A DNA stretch of 64,000 bases, taken from the NCBI RefSeq assembly GCF_001719045.1, contig NZ_CP015423.1:1178001-1242000 (forward strand), given 5' to 3'. Source of the stretch: Paenibacillus polymyxa (GTDB taxonomy: Bacteria > Bacillota > Bacilli > Paenibacillales > Paenibacillaceae). The notes under the pieces were generated by a model. The model made no database searches and was not told where the DNA came from. It saw only the letters and a program-made list of their open reading frames with translations. Position 1 is the stretch's first letter, and each line of letters opens with the position of its first letter. The position numbers and the translations under genes were made by a program. Below are positions 34,273 to 42,734 of the stretch, piece after piece.

Positions 34273-34632
34273 ATGAAAAGAACTGATTTACCTCTTGTCT
34301 ATTCTTGTTCTGGATGTTCCTCCGCAGCACAAACCGCTAACATGATCGCTATACAAATGGATCGAGAAAAAGTCGCTGAAATGTCCTGCATTGCTGGTGT
34401 TGGTGGTGATGTCAAACCACTTGTCAGAACAGCAAAATCGGGACGTGACATCATTGCAATTGACGGCTGTCCCTTGTCCTGTTGCAAGAGTTGCTTAGCA
34501 AGGCATGAAGTTCAACCCAAACACCATTTCCTGCTGTCTGACTTTGACGTACCCAAGATCATAGGAGAAGATCCTAACCCCGATCATTATAGGAATGCTT
34601 ACACACAAATCTTAGAACAAATTGGACAATAA
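34273..34632 (+). CDS. DGC-domain putative zinc-binding protein
   Basis: A 119-residue protein from ATG 34273 (AAGGAAG about 9 bases upstream); an in-frame GTG at 34234 lies within a regulatory palindrome and is rejected. It shows the DGC family (PF08859) pattern: LVYSCSGCSSAAQTANMIA at the start, C-x-A-G-V-G-G-D in the middle, and IDGCPLSCCKSCL, which names the family. The many cysteines probably bind a metal. Such genes are often linked to anaerobic or nitrogen-oxide respiration regulators; the FNR-like palindromes upstream fit that. Followed by its own terminator. Confidence 0.85.
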   Translation: MKRTDLPLVYSCSGCSSAAQTANMIAIQMDREKVAEMSCIAGVGGDVKPLVRTAKSGRDIIAIDGCPLSCCKSCLARHEVQPKHHFLLSDFDVPKIIGEDPNPDHYRNAYTQILEQIGQ

Positions 34633-34703
34633 TTCTTAGTCAAAATTAAGGTGTGTATCGAAAGATGGCTCTTATTATGTAACAATATCATAAATTAGTT
34701 TTT

Positions 34704-34748
34704 ACTGGTGGCTCCTAACACATCTTTAAGGGCCACCAGTATTTTTTT
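34704..34748 (+). terminator. Terminator of the DGC gene
   Basis: ACTGGTGGC (34704-34712) and GCCACCAGT (34732-34740) with ATTTTTTTAC following. Confidence 0.85.
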
Positions 34749-35280
34749 ACTTCCAGTTTAATCATTAGATATAAAAATCCTTAAGAATTTGGAGCACTAA
34801 TTGGAAAAAGAGTTTCAATACATATCTATTTTGATATTATTCATATTCATCAGAGGACAAAATCTATTCGAAGGGGGAATGTTATATCTCCAGATTCATT
34901 TTTCAAATTCTTAAGCAGCTCATTTGCAACATATGGCAAAGCGTTTTCGAACACTTTTCTTACAAGTACTAACTAAGGTTCCCCCTCCTATATTCAAGCT
35001 CCCCGCCTCCTTAGCTGCCTTGTAAAATTACTCGTCATTACCATCCAGGCAACACAGCAACTATGTAACTGCTTACCAGCCTTGAGTTGGAGTACTATAC
35101 ATTCTCAACATCACGTTTCCAACATTTGCACTGAACGACGATTTATAGCCCTCTTTGTCCTTAAAAATTACTTTACGTAATAGCGAAGTGTCTAAAAATA
35201 AACGTAATGATGAAATTGGTAAATATCACAAAATGACAACAGATGTTATATTATACTTTGGTTGAAGTTAAACAAAGGAG
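34749..35280. other. Gene-free stretch with a decayed gene tail
   Basis: The minus strand between 34972 and 34855 has a 40-codon protein-like segment (LVLVRKVFENALPYVANELL, then KNLKNESGDITFPLRIDFVL) without a start: the end of a lost gene. The rest is AT-rich and without visible features, except the region just before 35281 that must hold the decarboxylase promoter. Confidence 0.4.
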
Positions 35281-35292
35281 ATGGAGTTGCTT

Positions 35293-36720
35293 ATGATGAA
35301 TCAAGAACCAAATCAGCAATTAGGTGAGATTATTGAGCAGTTCGTACATTCATTTATAGCAGAAAACAATAATATTCGATCTCAAAAAGTAATCAACATT
35401 GCAGATGAGGATACAATAGCTCATTTAAGGGAAATTGGCTTTCCCAAAAAAGGAAGACCCGTAAAAGAGGTTGTCGATGAAATGAGGAAAAACGTCTATC
35501 CTCATCAAGCCTTCATGCAACACCCTCGTTTTTTCGCAATGATTCCTAGCCCCGTGTCTGTTTACTCTTGGTTAGGAGATATCATGACCTGTGCTTATAA
35601 TACCCACGCCGGAAGCTGGATGCAGAGTTCGAGCGCAAGCCTTTTAGAGGGGGAAGTGATCCGGTGGATGTGTGACCAAGCAGGATATCCTGATACTGCC
35701 GGGGGCTTATTTCTATCGGGCGGATCGCTGTCGAATTTGACCGCTTTAGCGGCTGCACGTAATGCAAGGTTATCCGAGCAGGAATATGCCATTGGAACTG
35801 CTTATGTTTCAGATCAAACTCATTCATCGGTCGCCAAAGGGCTACGCATCCTCGGATTCCGTAGTGATCAAATCAGAAAGGTTCCAAGTGATAAAAATTT
35901 TCGTATAGATGTTTCAGCCTTAGAGAAAAAAATAATGGATGATCAGGCGGCTGGCATGAAGCCTTTTGCGATCATTGCCACGGCGGGCACAACCAATACA
36001 GGAAGCATTGACCCGTTAAACGAAATTGCTGACCTATGTGAAAAACATAATATTTGGTTACACGTGGATGGAGCTTACGGTGCGTCGATTTTGGCTTCTT
36101 CGAAATATAAGTCTCTTTTGTGCGGGATATCGCGTTCAGATAGTATCACCTGGGATGCACACAAATGGCTAATGCAGACCTATTCCTGTAGCGTGGTTTT
36201 AGCCAAAGATAAGCAGCAACTCAAAAACTGCTTCAGCACACGCCCAGAATATTTGAAGGATGCCGAGACTGATGAAGAACATATTAATTATTGGGATTTG
36301 GGTCCAGAGTTAACCCGGCCTGCTCGAAGTCTGAAACTATGGGTGACACTGCAAGCTTTAGGCACGAATGCTGTCGGTGAAGTTATAGAGCATGGAGTTC
36401 AACTCGCAGAATGGGCTGAAGATGAAATCAAAAAACATAATCACTGGGAAATTGTATGCCCCGCGCAATTAGCGATTGTCAATTTTCGATATGCACCACC
36501 TGGGCTATCCGACCAGGAAATAGATTCACTCAATAAAAGGATCTCCCAAGAAATGGTAACGAATGGGTACGCCACAGTGCTTACGACACAACTCAATGGA
36601 AAGACTGTTCTCAGAATCTGCGCAATTCACCCGGACACTACGGAAGATGAGATAAGGAATACAGTTCAGCTTTTATCGAATATAGCAAGATCATTGAATG
36701 AGAAAAAAGTTTTTTTATGA
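35293..36720 (+). CDS. PLP-dependent aromatic/group II amino-acid decarboxylase
   Basis: A 475-residue enzyme; ATG 35293 has GGAG 6 bases upstream, while the in-frame ATG 35281 abuts AAGGAG. Typical group II decarboxylase features: 'HPRFFAMIPSPVSVYSWLGD' substrate-loop region, GLFLSGGSLSNLTALAAARN (PLP phosphate), TAGTTNTGSIDPL, 'WLHVDGAYGAS' (aspartate to the PLP nitrogen) and ITWDAHKWLMQTYSC with the Schiff-base lysine. The form is that of tryptophan/phenylalanine/tyrosine decarboxylases; the substrate is not decided. No transporter adjoins. Base composition is closer to the chromosome than its AT-rich neighbours. Confidence 0.88.
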   Translation: MMNQEPNQQLGEIIEQFVHSFIAENNNIRSQKVINIADEDTIAHLREIGFPKKGRPVKEVVDEMRKNVYPHQAFMQHPRFFAMIPSPVSVYSWLGDIMTCAYNTHAGSWMQSSSASLLEGEVIRWMCDQAGYPDTAGGLFLSGGSLSNLTALAAARNARLSEQEYAIGTAYVSDQTHSSVAKGLRILGFRSDQIRKVPSDKNFRIDVSALEKKIMDDQAAGMKPFAIIATAGTTNTGSIDPLNEIADLCEKHNIWLHVDGAYGASILASSKYKSLLCGISRSDSITWDAHKWLMQTYSCSVVLAKDKQQLKNCFSTRPEYLKDAETDEEHINYWDLGPELTRPARSLKLWVTLQALGTNAVGEVIEHGVQLAEWAEDEIKKHNHWEIVCPAQLAIVNFRYAPPGLSDQEIDSLNKRISQEMVTNGYATVLTTQLNGKTVLRICAIHPDTTEDEIRNTVQLLSNIARSLNEKKVFL

Positions 36721-36788
36721 TGTTCAATTGTGAAAATGAAGTGCTACACTTTCTGTAAATAAATAAAAATGCTCAGCATTACGAAAAT

Positions 36789-36811
36789 AAGAGGGGCACG
36801 CCGCCCCTCTT
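36789..36811 (+). terminator. Terminator of the decarboxylase gene
   Basis: AAGAGGGGC-ACGCC-GCCCCTCTT, perfect 9-bp stem. Confidence 0.85.
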
Positions 36812-37097
36812 TACTGTTTCCCAAACATCTTCCAAGTTATTTGCCATTGTGCAATGCAGTAACAATGAACAGCACTCAATCCTAAAATGTTATTTGGATA
36901 CAAAGTTGCTCTTAAATCCTCATTCATCAATGCTTCTCATCTCGATATATCACTACCACGCACTCCACGTGTGTCGAGACGATGGTAAGGATATACCTCT
37001 CGCTTAAGTTGAAAATACTTGCTTTGAAGAACAATACACCATACTGAAAATCTGGTAAACAAATTCTCAAACCGACTTTCTAGGTAGGTATACATTT
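36812..37097. other. Spacer with a doubtful short frame
   Basis: A 38-codon minus-strand frame (36927-36811, MNEDLRATLYPNNILGLSAV...) lacks a good binding site and overlaps the terminator; probably a remnant. Nothing else is seen. Confidence 0.3.
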
Positions 37098-38030
37098 TTA
37101 ACGAAAAATAAGTGTTTGATTAAATAGCAAATCATTTCTCTTTAAGTAATTACCATTAAAAGTAATAGGAACCGAGGTTCCATTGAAGTAATCTCTCTTA
37201 TTGTCATGTTTTATAGCATGAACATGAAGATGCGGCTCACTACTGTAACCTGAGTTCCCTACTTTCGCAATTTCTTGTCCAACCTTGACAAAATCATTTT
37301 TCTTGACTAATAGACTATTTTTCTTCAAGTGTAACAACAGAATATTATATCCTTTGTGTTTGATGATAATCATATTTGTAGTACTACGACCCAGGGAGTT
37401 TGGGACATTATCTTCTACTCCATCCACAACTTCGATAATTCTACCCTCAACCGGACTATATACTGAATCATTATAAATGGGATAGGATTTTAAAGATTCA
37501 GGATTATCAAATATTCCTTTTCTTGAACCTAACGGGGTGAGCTTAGTTATATCCACCGCATATTTCAGAGTACGATGCGAAAAGTGATAGTTCATAGATG
37601 AACTCATTCCACCATTCACTACCTCGTAAGTCCCTCCTTTCAAGGGGAACGCTAAATCGACTGCATCTTCGTGTTTAGGAGTGGATGTAATGTATGAAAT
37701 ACTAAATAAAATACATATAAAAACTTGATATATTGCTAATAAACCATAAAGATAAAGGAATATTCGTGTTTTTCTATTTAAGCCATTAAATTTAAAAGAG
37801 CGTAAAGTAACCATTTGACGGAATAAGGAACATCCAAACAATACAATGCAAACCGGACGTAAATAATAGCTAATTTCTGTCCAATCATTTATAAATAAAA
37901 TCATGAACGTATATGCACTTGTAAACAAAGCGTGTATATACCACGAAATACGATTTTTAAATGGAAAGTAAGCCATGATCCAGTAAAGTATAAGCGGAAT
38001 CAGCAGCATTTTTACAAAATAAAAAAACAT
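37098..38030 (-). CDS. Membrane-anchored M23 (LytM) peptidase, last gene of the SDP-like operon
   Basis: A 310-residue protein. Four hydrophobic segments fill about 1-115. The rest is an extracytoplasmic M23 domain: SHRTLKYAVDIT gives the first zinc ligands (H...D), and 'VKVGQEIAKVGNSGYSSEPH' with LHVHA gives the second HxH site. All metal ligands look intact, so it should be an active glycyl/DD-endopeptidase acting on peptidoglycan or on a peptide. Its ATG directly follows the stop of the serine hydrolase (TGAATG), so translation is coupled. Role in the operon (immunity, release or maturation) is unknown. Confidence 0.82.
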   Translation of the reverse strand: MFFYFVKMLLIPLILYWIMAYFPFKNRISWYIHALFTSAYTFMILFINDWTEISYYLRPVCIVLFGCSLFRQMVTLRSFKFNGLNRKTRIFLYLYGLLAIYQVFICILFSISYITSTPKHEDAVDLAFPLKGGTYEVVNGGMSSSMNYHFSHRTLKYAVDITKLTPLGSRKGIFDNPESLKSYPIYNDSVYSPVEGRIIEVVDGVEDNVPNSLGRSTTNMIIIKHKGYNILLLHLKKNSLLVKKNDFVKVGQEIAKVGNSGYSSEPHLHVHAIKHDNKRDYFNGTSVPITFNGNYLKRNDLLFNQTLIFR

Positions 38031-39155
38031 TCAATTTCTTCCCTTATCATATGATAATTTGCTTCTTACCTCTTCTTGAAATGCAGTATCCGTTAATAAT
38101 TTGTAAAAAAACAAATCCATCTTCTGCTTGAGCCAAATATGATCCATCCCAGAATCATCTTGAATAAACATGGCTAGTTGAATGTCATTTCCTTCTCGAT
38201 CCGTACAATATAAAGCCTCTGTTAGAACAGAAATGGTAGATCCACCTTTGTTTCCGAACTCTATTAACTTGGAGTTATCCACTTGTCGCTGAATTAGCAT
38301 TTTTAGATATGGATTTATAGTAGAAGGAACCAACTCCTCCTTGTGTATGAGCTTCATGAGATAAGCATATTCTTTAGTCGTTGAACGAGGAAGCTTGCGC
38401 GATTCCAGCACTTGAAGCTTTCGTACATAATTCTGCCTGGTGTTCCATTTCTGAATACATTCTATCCCCTGATCACGATTTAAAATCTGATGAATTTCAA
38501 TAGATTTTTTCATATATTCCTCGTAGCTCATCTCACTTATCTTTTGTATCGACTCTTTAAAGCCTATGTTTTCGGTCTCTTGGATATAAGGAGACATGAA
38601 TCCCGCAGATGAAAAAGGAAAGATTTTATCATGAGAAGAAAGTGAGAGCTTCATAATATTCTCATTTATCTTATCCAAACCCATTTTCGCCATTAGAAAT
38701 TCTGTATTGGCATTGGAACTATATGCTAACATACCATGAGTAATATCCAATAACGTAATTTTACCTTGAACCTCTTTATGGTTTGCGCGAATGGATTTGA
38801 TCCAGTTATGATGAGCGTTACCATCGGAACCAGGAATATAAAACTTATTTAATTCCTCTAAAGGAACAAGTTCCTGCTCGTCTAATATTTTCGCCACAAC
38901 TTGGCGAGCAAATTCGATAGCAATGATCACTTTGGCCGTGCTGGCAAGCGGCATTTTAACTTCTGAGTTATAGCTGATTTTCTCCATACCATTTTTGATC
39001 ATAAACAAAGATGCTTTACTCGGATTTTCCTTTAAAAAGCTCAGAACATCCATTTCTGTTTTCTTATTATTTTGGCGCTTCGCAATGAACAAAAACAGGA
39101 TACATATGAGAACAAATATTAAAATTATAGCTACTATCCATAAAATTATTTTCAT
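38031..39155 (-). CDS. Membrane-anchored serine hydrolase, beta-lactamase/PBP fold
   Basis: 374 residues from ATG 39155, with AAGGAG 6 bases upstream; an in-frame ATG at 39206 overlaps the previous gene and is rejected. One N-terminal membrane anchor (about 5-25), then a class A beta-lactamase-like domain with all three motifs: ASTAK (Ser72-x-x-Lys75), SSN (about 145) and KGG (near 310, NKGGST). The glutamate loop of true beta-lactamases is not obvious. The active site faces outward. Such folds act as DD-peptidases, esterases or peptide hydrolases. Tight coupling on both sides ties it to the SDP-like system. Confidence 0.8.
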   Translation of the reverse strand: MKIILWIVAIILIFVLICILFLFIAKRQNNKKTEMDVLSFLKENPSKASLFMIKNGMEKISYNSEVKMPLASTAKVIIAIEFARQVVAKILDEQELVPLEELNKFYIPGSDGNAHHNWIKSIRANHKEVQGKITLLDITHGMLAYSSNANTEFLMAKMGLDKINENIMKLSLSSHDKIFPFSSAGFMSPYIQETENIGFKESIQKISEMSYEEYMKKSIEIHQILNRDQGIECIQKWNTRQNYVRKLQVLESRKLPRSTTKEYAYLMKLIHKEELVPSTINPYLKMLIQRQVDNSKLIEFGNKGGSTISVLTEALYCTDREGNDIQLAMFIQDDSGMDHIWLKQKMDLFFYKLLTDTAFQEEVRSKLSYDKGRN

Positions 39156-39165
39156 GCTTTGCTCC

Positions 39166-40518
39166 TTAATGGACACGCTTAGGGTAAAGTTCACATAAAT
39201 CATCACAGTTCCCCACAGGGATCACTTTTCTTTTAGAAGCTATATAATCATACAAATAACCGCCTATACCCATTTTTTTGAAAATAATTATAAAGGGAAC
39301 CGCCCACCAAAGATACGGTATTCTTGTACAAATTTGTGCAATAGAGTCAATTCCGCGTTGTATTTTATTGGGATCATTCAGTGAGAAACTATGCATTCGC
39401 CTTTCTAATTCATTAACATCTAATTTGTATGCTTGAACCAATGAAGAATTCCGAAAACTAACAAGCCGTAGCATTCTAAAATAATCTAGCTTATACAAAT
39501 TGTCTTTTATATTTGTACAGACAGGGCACCAACCATCATAGAAAACCAGAATTTGTTTGTCTTGAAAACTTACATATCCTAATCTTCTTGTTTTTCTTCG
39601 AATTGTAATTGATATTTTCCGGAAACTGATCTTTGAAAAATGGTATAACTTTTTATATTCTCGATCCGTAAACAACAATAATTCCATAACAATCATAATT
39701 AGTGAAAATGTCAGTAAGCCCATACCTATACCGATTCCTACATGAAACAATATCATAGCAATAACTACAAACGGTTTAAGGCCTTTATTAATTACAGCAA
39801 AAGGAAAAGCTATTTTAACAATTATAGATAAATAAGTGAATAAAATGGTGAGCCCAACATAATGGTTAACCATATAATCCAAAATAGGTCTGCTAAACTC
39901 TCTCACCTGAGAGATATAATAGAGTGCCGTTCCGTTTTGCCACATTTCCCCCATAAGCTGGTACATTCCTGAGAAGAAATAAACAATACACAGTTGTATA
40001 ATACAAAAAAGTACTGCAAAATTGTGAATTATTATGGATAACTTATAGAGTAAAGAGTCTTTCGAGTCTTTTCCACGTGAGTTGTTCGTTTTGGAATCCA
40101 AAGAGAAATAGGCAGTGTTATTGGTGAACAACAGAAAAAACATATTCACTATAAGTAAGTTGTCTCCTCCGTCACTTATATGAAAAGAACGAACATACAG
40201 TGAATAAAAAAATAGATAGGTCAGAATTGAAAAAAGGCGGCCTTTGTAACCAATTAAATAAAAAATAGTAACCACAATTCCTAAATGATAGATAAAGTCA
40301 AAAAATAAAGCTGATGAATTCAAATTATATAAAGACCATGTTAATGACTTGTACCCGGCAGAATATATATTAATTCCAGATTCGTGCCAAAAAAAATATC
40401 TTTGTTTATAATGGATAAAATAATTGAAAAGTAATATCAACCCGATACATATCCGAAGGATACTTGTGCCAATAAGAAAGCGTTCATTCATAAAAAAATT
40501 ACGGTAATTCAACAACAT
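39166..40518 (-). CDS. SdpB-like HTTM membrane protein fused to a DCC thiol-oxidoreductase domain
   Basis: A 450-residue protein. Residues about 10-285 are an HTTM/SdpB-type multi-spanning region; 'LCIVYFFSGMYQLMGEMWQN', then GTALYY, is its most characteristic segment. Residues about 320-450 form a DUF393/DCC domain with VFYDGWCPVC (Asp328, Cys331, Cys334), predicted to be a thiol-disulfide oxidoreductase. In B. subtilis SdpB is needed to mature the SdpC toxin; a covalently attached DCC domain is an addition as far as I recall. Its start lies inside sdpA (20-base overlap), with GGAG 10 bases before ATG. Confidence 0.82.
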   Translation of the reverse strand: MLLNYRNFFMNERFLIGTSILRICIGLILLFNYFIHYKQRYFFWHESGINIYSAGYKSLTWSLYNLNSSALFFDFIYHLGIVVTIFYLIGYKGRLFSILTYLFFYSLYVRSFHISDGGDNLLIVNMFFLLFTNNTAYFSLDSKTNNSRGKDSKDSLLYKLSIIIHNFAVLFCIIQLCIVYFFSGMYQLMGEMWQNGTALYYISQVREFSRPILDYMVNHYVGLTILFTYLSIIVKIAFPFAVINKGLKPFVVIAMILFHVGIGIGMGLLTFSLIMIVMELLLFTDREYKKLYHFSKISFRKISITIRRKTRRLGYVSFQDKQILVFYDGWCPVCTNIKDNLYKLDYFRMLRLVSFRNSSLVQAYKLDVNELERRMHSFSLNDPNKIQRGIDSIAQICTRIPYLWWAVPFIIIFKKMGIGGYLYDYIASKRKVIPVGNCDDLCELYPKRVH

Positions 40519-41182
40519 CCTTTACAACTCCTTTCCAACCATATACGACATTATCTTCTTTCACTTTAAAATGAAGATCATCTCGCTTTGAATATGGAAT
40601 TGCATCCGATATTGAAGTCATAAACTGGACATCGGTTATTTCATGTTTCAAAAACTCTCTTTTCGCAAACGCAGAAGCATAGCGGTATATGATTTGTTCA
40701 ACTTGATCCGAATCCTTTTCTAAAGAAGCATTTATTTCTTTGGCGACATTATCTTTTTTAGATATTTTCTCCATTAATTTATATGTTAGATCATCTTTTC
40801 CTCCTATATATAATTGATGTATGTATCCACTTCCAATTCTGAGCATCCTATTATAAGGTGAAAATACTGTCGTCTCATTCGTCCTGATCATAGGTTCAGT
40901 AACATCATACCAATTGCTTATAACAGTTGTGTTACTGCCCTCCCCCTTATACTTCACACGTACATATAATTTTAGATTTTGAGTCATAGGCTGGGGAGCA
41001 AATAGATGCCAGTTTTGTTGAAAAAACCGTCCAACATAGTTATCAGTTACTGATTTCAATGAAACAGAGACCGGGTTAAGCGGTCCAGCGTGAAGAAAAA
41101 TAAAGAAGAAATGAACCATCAAGAACAACGATAAAGAGAATAACGTAGCATTTAAAATACACGTTTCGCTTCTTTTTTTCAT
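40499..41182 (-). CDS. SdpA-like protein (DUF5819 type)
   Basis: A 227-residue protein with one N-terminal membrane anchor (about 10-32). The diagnostic motif FFQQNWHLFAPQPMTQNLKL (about 53-72) marks the SdpA/DUF5819 family. The remaining domain is beta-rich and then helical, predicted outside the membrane or at its surface by analogy. In B. subtilis SdpA acts with SdpB to produce the active SDP peptide from pro-SdpC. It follows the peptide gene after a hairpin and overlaps the SdpB-like gene, so the whole set is one operon. Confidence 0.85.
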   Translation of the reverse strand: MKKRSETCILNATLFSLSLFLMVHFFFIFLHAGPLNPVSVSLKSVTDNYVGRFFQQNWHLFAPQPMTQNLKLYVRVKYKGEGSNTTVISNWYDVTEPMIRTNETTVFSPYNRMLRIGSGYIHQLYIGGKDDLTYKLMEKISKKDNVAKEINASLEKDSDQVEQIIYRYASAFAKREFLKHEITDVQFMTSISDAIPYSKRDDLHFKVKEDNVVYGWKGVVKDVVELP

Positions 41183-41208
41183 TTAAGCAATCACCTCTTT
41201 TTAATAAC

Positions 41209-41250
41209 ATCAGGGAGAGAGAAATATAAAAATCTGATCCTCTCCCTGAT
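41209..41250 (-). terminator. Attenuator-type hairpin between peptide gene and sdpA-like gene
   Basis: ATCAGGGAGAG (41209-41219) and CTCTCCCTGAT (41240-41250) form a perfect 11-bp stem with a 20-base loop. It lies between the first gene and the rest of the operon, with no long T run after it. Partial termination, giving more peptide mRNA than modification mRNA, is the usual reason for such a hairpin. Confidence 0.65.
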
Positions 41251-41257
41251 ATTTAAG

Positions 41258-41575
41258 CTATTTATCAAAAATTACATCTGCATTCTCTACATCACTACTA
41301 GAAACACCTGTACCTAATAGACTTCCTAAGCGGGTCGCTTCTCTCAAAGCATCCTTGTTAGCATCCCAAGCTGATTTACCAACTTGCCATGCTTTACGAG
41401 CAAGGGATGTTATTGCTTGAGGCTCAACAGCAGCACCATTTGCATGCGCGCTAATTAAAGGAGAAGAATTTCCAGAGGAAACGTCATAATCAGAAGCGTA
41501 AGAAGCGCTTAAACTTACAGTAGAGAAGGCTGTGATGGCTAGAGCCAGACTAAGTATTGTTAATTTTTTCTTCAT
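41258..41575 (-). CDS. Secreted peptide precursor of an SDP-like system
   Basis: A 105-residue precursor with AGGAGG 8 bases before its ATG. Signal peptide MKKKLTILSLALAITAFSTV..., cleavage likely after ASYA (about residue 27). A polar stretch (about 28-52) leads to an amphipathic, lysine/arginine/tryptophan-containing helix (SLARKAWQVGKSAWDANKDA, about 57-76), then LREATRLGSLLGTGV and an acidic tail (DVENADVIFDK). There is no cysteine and no SdpC-like hydrophobic pair, so it is not a plain SdpC homologue. First position before sdpA/sdpB-like genes, strong translation signal and separate hairpin mark it as the operon's product: probably a toxin or signal peptide. Confidence 0.75.
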   Translation of the reverse strand: MKKKLTILSLALAITAFSTVSLSASYASDYDVSSGNSSPLISAHANGAAVEPQAITSLARKAWQVGKSAWDANKDALREATRLGSLLGTGVSSSDVENADVIFDK

Positions 41576-42048
41576 AGATAATTCCTCCTAAGATGGTTAG
41601 TAACAAAATAATTTTTAATCTCTTAGTTTTATAACTTTTTTATATGACTATTATTGAATATAATTACTTAATATATCACTCCCTTCCATATTTTATATCT
41701 TATTTTCCCTTGCCAAAAATCATAAACATAAATTTTTAGTAATTAAAATTAAAAATTATTTCGGATTATATCTTATTCCAGCAGGTGCCGCGCTTCATTT
41801 TATAAACCATCGAAAGAAGAAAACAATAACTTGCCATTCCTCCCTCTATCAGAGTTACCATGCATGCACACACTCATACCACAGGAGGAGTAATGTATCC
41901 TGTCAAATTGGCTAGATTGTTTCAAGAAGAATTACGCCAGCGATTTTGTAAACAACATGATTAAAACGTAGCAGAATGTCTACAAGCTCCATCAAACTCT
42001 ATGCCTTAAATATTTCATGTCTACATTTTTCAAATGATTAAAAATAAA
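41576..42048. other. Promoter region of the SDP-like operon and decayed sequence
   Basis: Immediately right of the peptide gene is an AT-rich promoter region (minus strand). Further right is a 23-codon plus-strand frame (41893-41964, MYPVKLARLFQEELRQRFCK...) with AGGAGGAG just upstream, likely a stub. A block at 41842-41873 (AACTTGCCATTCCTCCCT...) recurs at 45419-45450 and reads on the minus strand as a shared gene tail. Confidence 0.4.
41842..41873 (-). repeat. Decayed-gene repeat, copy 1
   Basis: AACTTGCCATTCCTCCCT followed by CTATCAGAGTTACCA; copy 2 at 45419 differs by a short gap and one base. On the minus strand both can read GAGGAATGGCAAGTT (EEWQV), suggesting two remnants of one gene family. 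Confidence 0.5.
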
Positions 42049-42069
42049 AACCCGCTCAATGAGCGGGTT
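42049..42069 (-). terminator. Terminator of the VOC gene unit
   Basis: AACCCGCTC and GAGCGGGTT around CAT/AAT, followed on the minus strand by TTTATTTTTA. 90 bases after the VOC stop. Confidence 0.85.
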
Positions 42070-42158
42070 CCAGTATAGAGGCGAGGGGATATATTCAAGC
42101 TTTCCTTAACATCTCTCAGCAAACCGTCACTCTTAATATTTTTAAAAAGTGATTGCCT

Positions 42159-42683
42159 TTATTCTCCACTAAAGCTGTTGGCCCATTCAGCAACCCTACG
42201 ACTACTTTCTTCTTCTGACAAATCCTCAATCCTGGTCATAATAGACCATCTTACTCCACAAGGATCCAATATACTTCCGAATCGATCACCTGAAACAAAG
42301 TTTGTAACTGGTTCCCTTACTTTTGCTCCTCTTGCTACCGCATTTTCAAATACCTGATCAACATTCAACACGTAAATTCCGAAAGAATAACACGCATTGT
42401 CTTCATCTGGCGGCAAGACCAATTTATATGCCGGATTCGCTGCTCCCAGCTGCAAAAAACCATTTCCAAAATCTAATTCCGCATGAACAATTATTTTATT
42501 GCCATTCTCATCAGGATATTCAGTAATATCCTTAACCCTTGCATTGAAAACCGTTTTATAGAACTCTATTGCTTCCGAAGGATTCTTCACTGTAATAAAA
42601 GGGGTAATAGATGTAAAGCCGTTGGGCATTCCATTCTTTGTATATTTACCTGACACTCCCACATATTCTCTGCTTTCAGTCAT
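42159..42683 (-). CDS. VOC-family (PhnB-like glyoxalase/bleomycin-resistance fold) protein
   Basis: 174 residues with AAAGGAGGAG before ATG. The segment TPFITVKNPSEAIEFYKTVF (about 28-47) is the usual opening of PhnB-type VOC proteins, and 'NVDQVFENAVARGAKVREPV' with FGSILDPCGVRWSIM closes the second betaalphabetabetabeta unit. These proteins bind metal and small ligands; most, like this one, have no proven reaction. It follows the DJ-1-like gene on the same strand after 51 bases, so the two are probably co-transcribed. Confidence 0.85.
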   Translation of the reverse strand: MTESREYVGVSGKYTKNGMPNGFTSITPFITVKNPSEAIEFYKTVFNARVKDITEYPDENGNKIIVHAELDFGNGFLQLGAANPAYKLVLPPDEDNACYSFGIYVLNVDQVFENAVARGAKVREPVTNFVSGDRFGSILDPCGVRWSIMTRIEDLSEEESSRRVAEWANSFSGE

Positions 42684-42734
42684 TTATACTCCTCCTTTAA
42701 ATGATCGTAACAGTTCAATTTTATGCTTATACCT

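Noticed and set aside
36950..37010. Possible tRNA-like stretch after the decarboxylase
   Set aside because: No cloverleaf with conserved TTC and acceptor pairing could be formed. No tRNA or rRNA was found elsewhere.
39166..40518. Vitamin K-dependent gamma-carboxylase
   Set aside because: HTTM proteins are sometimes so named, but the context of an SdpA-like gene and small precursor fits SdpB better, and the carboxylase catalytic region is not evident.
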